A DNA stretch of 64,000 nucleotides from Pontederia crassipes (taxonomy: Eukaryota; Streptophyta; Magnoliopsida; Commelinales; Pontederiaceae), in the NCBI GenBank assembly GCA_030549335.1, contig CM060195.1, positions 13,917,501-13,981,500 on the forward strand, written 5' to 3'. The first letter of the stretch is position 1. Each line of letters starts with the position of its first letter. Of this stretch, positions 58,752 through 64,000 are shown in pieces. A model generated the notes under the pieces. The model was not told where the DNA came from, made no database searches, and saw only the letters and a program-made list of their open reading frames with translations. Made by a program: the position numbers and the translations under genes.

Positions 58752-59333
58752 AAGCAGTGAGGCAACCCTGGGTGTTTATGCTTTATAGAAGAGCATATAT
58801 TCTCTCTCGTGATAAGCATCATTAATAGATAAAGTTGGAGTGGGAAAGAACAAAGAACCTTTGTATTCAGAACTGTGATTGACAGAACAAAGTGTGCTTT
58901 AGAAGCTGGTGTATGCTTAAACAGAACAAGCATCTCTCCAGATCAACGAGCACCATGATAAAACACCTGCTTTTCAGATTCTTGGTCTTTCTCATCACAA
59001 AGATACATCACATCAACTCTGTCACAGATTTTTCCTTTTTTGTTGATCCAACAGGTATAAGAGATTTGTTTATGTGAACCTAAAATATGCTCTCTTGAAA
59101 CGGCACATGCAACTTCCTCAGTGGCAGGCAACTGAATGCTGTGCTAAAATTCTCTCATGCTAAGCTTCTTATTGTGCAGAATATGTGCTCTAGAGTTGGA
59201 CAAGGGGGCTGTGCCTAGTCGATTCCGGACCATCTCATTGAATTTGATACTGTCATGGACTATATCGTGTCTGCATGATCCATTTTAAAAATGAGATGTG
59301 TCAGCATTATGCCAACACGACATGACTTGCGCG
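58752..59333 (-). other. Upstream region of the membrane-protein gene
   Basis: No coding seen. On the minus strand GAATATATGCTC near 58790-58801 is a weak TATA-like word about 40-50 bp before the ATG. The region borders the LTR element at 59334. Confidence 0.35.
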
Positions 59334-59641
59334 TGTCACGGGGTCATTCTCGGATACTAGATCACGTGCGGCGACTAGGCGGATAGACACCTAGCCAAGC
59401 CTATTTTGAGTTTGCAGCGGAAGTTTTATATTCGAGACGACTATGCCGAGAGTCGCTCTTATAGGCATTCAAACACGGACATGACTAGAGTGTTAGACTA
59501 CTCGTCATGGGACCGTGCATTAGCGCGTTGCGGCACTAATGCAGACGCTTGGGCGCTTAAAATCTGAAAGAGCTAAGGGACCACGGGACGCCACGAAAGG
59601 ATACCGATGTGGGTTGTCACCCCACGCTCAAGGCCATGACA
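59334..59641 (-). repeat. 3' LTR of the short LTR element
   Basis: 308 bp from TGTCACGGGG to CCATGACA. The last 32 bp have no counterpart at 61772, where Athila sequence starts. The LTR contains GCATTAGCGCGTTGCGGCAC with a near-inverted ACTAATGC, a small stem. Confidence 0.65.
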
Positions 59642-61485
59642 TTAGAATTAAAGAAAAGCTTACTTGTATTAAATATGATGAAACGTAACATACAGTTGGG
59701 CCTCGGAAGGCACTAGTGAACTCCTCCCAGTGTACCTTAGGTATAAGAGTCTTATTACATATTGAAGATGCAAAAGACGTACCCTACGGGAACGTCACCT
59801 ACTTGGCCATTCATAAGGACGACCTTACAAGATAAATGTCCTAAGGGCGGATAACTTGGTACTCCGCAATATTACACAGTGCGGGATGACTGCATGTGTT
59901 TCATGGTTTCGGCACTGAGCGGCCGAGAGGTATAAGTTGAGCGGCACTGGTGCCACGAGGCTTCACACTGGAACAATGCGATCTTGACCTTCAGTCCCAG
60001 CTTGTCAAGGCTTACATAATTGATGAGCTGCTACTTCCTCTGTCCGACGTCTCGATGGGATCCATCTTTGCCACATTCCATATCGTCGCGATGACAACGC
60101 CATCCTGAGTTTGCCGCATCTTGCAGGGTTCTTGGATATGCCTTCTTCCAATCCTGGGACCTCCTTTGAAGCTTAGGCAACACCTTTGGGGTATGGACGG
60201 GGCGAGATCATTGTGCTCGTTCATGAAGAGGATGCACCTTGGATGCTCGTTCATCCGCAACTTAGACGAAGTAATGCCATTGCGCTTGTCGGCTGTGATC
60301 ATGCACCTTTGACATACTTGTCCACCGGACGGTTGACCCTTGTGAAAGAATAGCCGTTCCGGATCTTCAACGAACCATGGGGTGTTCGTGAAGACGCTCC
60401 GCTTGGGTAAGCAGATTGCGGTTGGTGAACTCCTGGCTTGAGCTCCTAATATCACCTCCATCTCCATTCGAAGGGACAACATCACCAATGTGTCCTTCGA
60501 AACATTTGGATTGCGATCCTTGGAGGCCGCTTCGATTGCTCGAGGCGCTGTCCGAGAGAAAAGGGTACTCCTTCCTTCGGTTGGCAGCGGAACGCTTGAC
60601 AGCAGCATGTCAAGGTTCGCCGATGCTCAACGCTCAAACCATTTGCCGAATTGGTCGTTGAATTGAGGCGTCAATTTACGTTGGCATGTAGCAGGTTCGT
60701 CCCAACTCTTGATGGATGACACCATGCCGCTTGCGGAACAACACTTGATGAGGCAGGCAAGGCTGACAGCTCATCCGCGAGTGTTTGAAAGTAATCAACG
60801 CTTTGCTCCATTCTTGAAAGTCATTGAGGCGTGGCAGGTGATGCTTCGGCACGACAAGATGCTTTTGATTGATGCTCCTTAGCCGAAAAGGGACCATGAA
60901 CCTTGATGGTTAAACTTTAGCCAACTCCTTCCGTGAAGCTGTTGTGCACTTCACGTTGCATGATTGGGCATGCGATGCGACGTCACGAAATACCAAGCAG
61001 CGCCAGGTTGTCATGATGGTGCATGACCAACAGTCCTTGAATGTGACACGGGTCCTCCGAGTTACACAACGTTTGTGCAAGCGACCTTTTAGTATGGGTA
61101 GCGCAAAACCATCTTGCGGAGCATATGGCCACCCTTGACGCAGCGCGACACTTCAAGATTCCCTTGACTGTATGTGGTTGATCTGCTCGAGTGAGCGCCA
61201 CGTGACCATCCCGGTTAAACGGGGCGATCAATACGCCATCATAATGCATGATGGACGTTCCTTGACACGACACGGGTGTATGAGGAACATGCTGCAGGGC
61301 ACGACTGAGCGTACGGCGAGGAAGCTTATCACGCATTCCTTGTTGGCGTCCATGATCGAAGACCATTGTACTAGTGCACCTGGGCGTGATGGAGTTTTTG
61401 AGTGGAAGCACTTTTCCTACGCCATGGCACATCACGACGACACAAGCGAGTCATCGTTGCTGGATAATCCGAGCAGGAGGAACTA
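59642..61485 (-). other. Interior of the short LTR element
   Basis: GC-balanced, unlike the AT-rich surroundings. Open minus-strand frames at 60012-60608 (198 codons) and 60983-61435 (150 codons) run in the element's direction but show no gag, protease or RT motif. A phrase built on ATGATGGTGCATGA...TTGA..GACACGGGT recurs near 61012 and 61246. Either coding is lost or the element is a LARD/TRIM-type passenger. Confidence 0.5.
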
Positions 61486-61496
61486 CTCTGATACCA
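61486..61496 (-). other. Primer-binding site (tRNA-Met type) of the short LTR element
   Basis: TGGTATCAGAG on the minus strand, two bases after the 5' LTR end (CCCGTGACA). Confidence 0.75.
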
Positions 61497-61498
61497 CT

Positions 61499-61771
61499 TG
61501 TCACGGGGTCATTCTCGGACACTAGACCACGTGCGGCGACTAGGCGGATAGACATCTAGCCAAGCCTGTTTTGAGTTTGCAGCGAAAGTTTTATGTTCGA
61601 GACGTATAACGAGAGTCGCTCTTATAGGCATTCAATCATGGACATGACTAGAATGTTGGACTACTCATCATGGGACCGTGGCATTAGTGCGTTGCGCCAC
61701 TAATGCAGGCGCTTGGGTGCTTAAAGTCCGAAGGGGTGACTAAGGGACCACGGGAAGCCACGAAGGGACAC
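61499..61771 (-). repeat. 5' LTR of the short LTR element, truncated
   Basis: Homologous to 59334-59606 with a modest number of differences (for example GGATACTAGATCACGTGCGG against GGACACTAGACCACGTGCGG). It ends abruptly at the Athila LTR start. Confidence 0.75.
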
Positions 61772-61904
61772 TGATGCATGCTCAATTTTGTATATTTTAA
61801 CACATTAAGAAATTGAAAATTGAATGATCATGCATCAATTATCTTATTTTTCTTATAGAATATTATTCTTTTGATTTATTTTGTGATTTTCTGTGCAGGA
61901 GAAG

Positions 61905-62080
61905 AAAAACAGACCGTGTTACTTTGACACGGGCCGTTTTTTAGCATGTCGCGTCACCACCAACACGGCCGGGGGAATTTTTGTCGTGCTGATTGAAATG
62001 GTCCGTTTTGAGTCGACACGGACCGCGTTGTAACAAAGAGAACACGGCCCGTGTCATGAGTGACACGGTCCGTTTTGACA
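61905..62080 (+). repeat. U3 repeat cluster: GACACGGNCCGT words
   Basis: Repeated CACGG(A/G/T)CCGT-like near-palindromes (GACACGGGCCGTTTT, GACACGGACCGCG, AACACGGCCCGTGTC, GACACGGTCCGTTTTGA) lie within about 180 bp just upstream of the TATA box, suggesting LTR promoter or enhancer sites. Confidence 0.65.
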
Positions 62081-62092
62081 CCGATGAACGAT

Positions 62093-62099
62093 TATAAAA
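62093..62099 (+). promoter_or_regulatory. TATA box of Athila LTR
   Basis: TATAAAA in context CGATTATAAAAGGACC, just after the U3 repeats; transcription would start near 62125. Confidence 0.6.
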
Positions 62100-62832
62100 G
62101 GACCTCTACTTCCACACCAAAGGGGGGCAGCAGAGACGGAAATCATCCATTCAGAAAGTCTTGTGGCTAATTTGTCTAAAGTCACATCTTAGAGTTTTAT
62201 TTTGTTGCTCCTCTTTTGTACTCTGAATTTTGGCTTTATAATGTTTTGTTCAGCAATGGAGTAATATTCCTTTGTTGGTTTTATATTGTTGAACTCCACT
62301 GTTATTTTCATGAAAGATTATTTTCTGAATATGAATGTTCTGTTTGAATCAAATTTATTCTTAAACATCTCGTATCTCTCCCCTATCTACTCTGTGAGAT
62401 TTAGTGGGATGTGAACTTAGACTTACTCGGTTGAGAAGTCTTTGAGATGAATCAATCATTTATGTTTTAATCATTAAATATTTGGAGAACGATTTGGTTA
62501 AACTTTTTCTTCAAATATTTAACTGATACAATAGATAGGACATCTGGTTAGAGTCCTAATTTATTTTATTATCATCAGATGTAATTTTCGTGCTCGATTA
62601 ACAGTGGAGAATGCTTAGTAAAACCAATATTTCTTCTAATTGGTATTTGTTTTTCTTGGATCTGCTCCTTATTTCTTTCTAATTATCTTCTTAATTCATT
62701 TTTCTACGAGAATTGTCATCAAGTAAGAGTGAGAGATAAAAGTTCTCGTGGGATCGATATCTTTTTACTACTTGTGCGATCAGTATACTTGCCGAATTTT
62801 TCTACTCTATAGAAACGTAACCATCAAGTTTT

Positions 62833-62850
62833 TGGCACCGTTGCCGGGGA
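62833..62850 (+). other. Athila primer-binding site
   Basis: TGGCACCGTTGCCGGGGA, the characteristic Athila/Tat-clade primer site (usually TGGCGCCGTTGCCGGGGA), six bases after the LTR. Confidence 0.88.
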
Positions 62851-63044
62851 CTTTTTCTATCTTTTTCTTATTACAAGTTATTATTTTATTTATTTTATTC
62901 CTCGAACATCCTGCGAAATCAAAACAGACTTCTATTCAGGAATTGACCGAGTCATCTATTCAAGGTTTTTTTTGGCATTTGATTTTCTCAATAATTATTT
63001 CAAATTGATCTTGATTTAATCGCGCTCTAGAATCCTCGAATAAA

Positions 63045-64000
63045 ATGATAAAGAGACATAATACCAGAAGCTCGAAAGAACCACTTCTCTTCAATCCTGA
63101 AATAGAAAAAATTGCTAAACATCAAATGAAAGTTTTAATGATCAAAGAGATGGCGGAAAATCAACAACAACAACTAGGAATTCAAAATCCCAATCCAAAT
63201 TATCGGACGATGAGGAATTACACTATTGGTCAGATGAATCATGACCCATGGAGCATTACTCTTCCAGACATCAACACAAATTTCCAGATACAACATGGCA
63301 CCCTTCAAATGGTGCAAAATGACCAATTTAGTGGAAATCAAGATGAAGATCCTTTTGGACATATTAGGAAATTTCTTCAATGGTGTTCTACTTTTAAATT
63401 TCATAATGTTTCTGATGATGCTGTTAGGTTGAGACTCTTTCCCTTCTCCTTGAGAGGGAAAGCAGCCACTTGGCTCCATACTCTACCCGAAGGAACAATC
63501 ACAGACTGGAGAGAGATGCGGCAAAAATTCATCAACAAATATTGTCCGCCCCAGAAAGCAGCTCGACTAATCTCTGATGTCAAAGCATTCTATCAACAAG
63601 ACTCAGAAACCAGTCATGAAGCATGGGAAATGTTTAAGGAACTTGTATCTCGTGTTCCTTATAATATACCACTTCATGAACAAATTCAATTTTTTTTATA
63701 ATGGTGCTACTTTCACTGTACGAGATAAGATTGACACTTCTGCAGGAAGTTCCATGAATGATAAATCTCCTGAAGAGATTTATAATATTATTGAAAATCT
63801 TGCTATGAATCATTGGCAAAATAACAGGATCAGAGAACCACCACGAAAGACAAGTGTCTATCAGATAGACAACAACACTCAACTTACGGCACAAATAGAA
63901 GCCATGAATAAAAAAATGGAGACATTGATGAATCGCATCAATGAAAAAGCCCTTATTAAAGCCGTACAACAAACTTGTGAATTTTGTAGTGAAGGGCACT
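63045..64000 (+). CDS. Athila gag, frameshifted at 63700 and cut by window end
   Basis: ATG at 63045 opens a 218-codon frame. HNTRSSKEPLLFNPEIEKIA is followed by the retrotransposon gag domain (EDPFGHIRKFLQWC, RLRLFPFSLRGKAATWLHTL, WREMRQKFINKYCPPQKAAR, AFYQQDSETSHEAWEMFKEL). An eight-T run at 63690-63697 shifts the frame and ends it with TAA at 63699-63701. The other frame resumes gag at once (NGATFTVRDKIDTSAGSS, KSPEEIYNIIENLAMNHW) and reaches the knuckle start CEFCSEGH at the window end. Structural nucleocapsid/capsid precursor of a virus-like particle. One extra T could be mutation or sequencing error. Confidence 0.82.

Larger units (their letters stand above)
59334..61771 (-). mobile_element. 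Short non-autonomous LTR retrotransposon, 5' LTR cut by Athila
   Basis: Direct repeats 59334-59641 (3' LTR) and 61499-61771 (5' LTR) are closely similar, both starting TGTCACGGGGTCATTCTCGG on the plus strand. Next to the right copy the minus strand reads TGGTATCAGAG (61486-61496), a tRNA-Met primer site, so the element is on the minus strand. The full LTR (left copy) ends CCATGACA, giving TGTCA/TGACA ends. The right copy stops at 61771, where the Athila LTR begins, so it was split by that insertion. The 1.86-kb interior has no recognisable gag or pol. Confidence 0.72.
61772..62826 (+). repeat. 5' LTR of Athila element
   Basis: It starts TGATGCATGCTCAATTTTG, identical over the first ten bases to the solo LTR at 34485-36493 (minus strand), and ends AACCATCA six bases before the primer site. 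It includes a U3 cluster of CACGG/CCGTG words (61905-62080), a TATA box and a leader with a T-rich tail. Confidence 0.8.
61772..64000 (+). mobile_element. Athila-type Ty3/gypsy element, 5' part (runs off window)
   Basis: 5' LTR 61772-62826, primer site 62833-62850, gag from 63045. The gag is almost intact, so this is the youngest-looking coding element here. It is inserted in the 5' LTR of the short LTR element. The rest of gag, pol and the 3' LTR lie beyond the window. Confidence 0.85.

Overview
This window is nuclear DNA of a flowering plant with a repeat-rich genome. It contains spliced eukaryotic genes: a nuclear chloroplast-NDH subunit, an alpha-expansin with two introns, and small orphan genes. 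They sit in several generations of nested LTR retrotransposons (Ty1/copia, chromovirus and Athila-type Ty3/gypsy), CACTA elements, Mutator-like fold-back elements and solo LTRs. The GC-rich, CT-skewed 5' part of the NdhS gene would suit a monocot, but that is only a hint. There are no bacterial features (operons, Shine-Dalgarno sites, CRISPR).

Layout. 1-9756: decayed Ty1/copia element, split by a 3.3-kb LTR-like insertion (236-3545, TSD ATAAG) and a 1.0-kb solo LTR (5656-6665). 11294-16065: second, complete but decayed copia element with both LTRs. 16320-17171 (-): NdhS, a ferredoxin-side subunit of the chloroplast NADH dehydrogenase-like complex. 18100-19577: fold-back element with a G/C-homopolymer core. 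19580-21786 (-): fragment of a copia of the same family as the first. 22715-24235: inverted-repeat element. 25100-26562: non-autonomous CACTA-like element. 28832-29811 (-): two related small ORFs of unknown function. 30797-33040: gypsy solo LTR (TSD CTTAG). 33217-38750: chromovirus remnant whose LTR holds an Athila-type solo LTR (34485-36493, TSD TATAT). 38760-46628: Athila pol and 3' LTR, with a Mutator-like element inserted in the integrase (40894-42049, 9-bp TSD). 46640-51964 (-): defective CACTA with TNP2 and ORF1 remains. 51965-53000: tail of another copia of the first family. 54588-57692: expansin locus with two alternative or duplicated first exons. 58230-58751 (-): small membrane protein. 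59334-61771: short non-autonomous LTR element, cut by a young-looking Athila element that starts at 61772 and runs off the window.

How it fits together. The host genes (NdhS, expansin, the membrane protein, the orphan pair) have no functional link; they are islands between repeats. The main story is the insertion order, fixed by target-site duplications, together with structural oddities: a doubled-TIR Mutator-like fold-back, clustered palindromes in LTRs, repeated phase-1 exons in a CACTA gene, and twin expansin first exons. I see no clear new defence or regulatory system. The strongest leads are the expansin first-exon duplication, the doubled-TIR element and the palindrome clusters.
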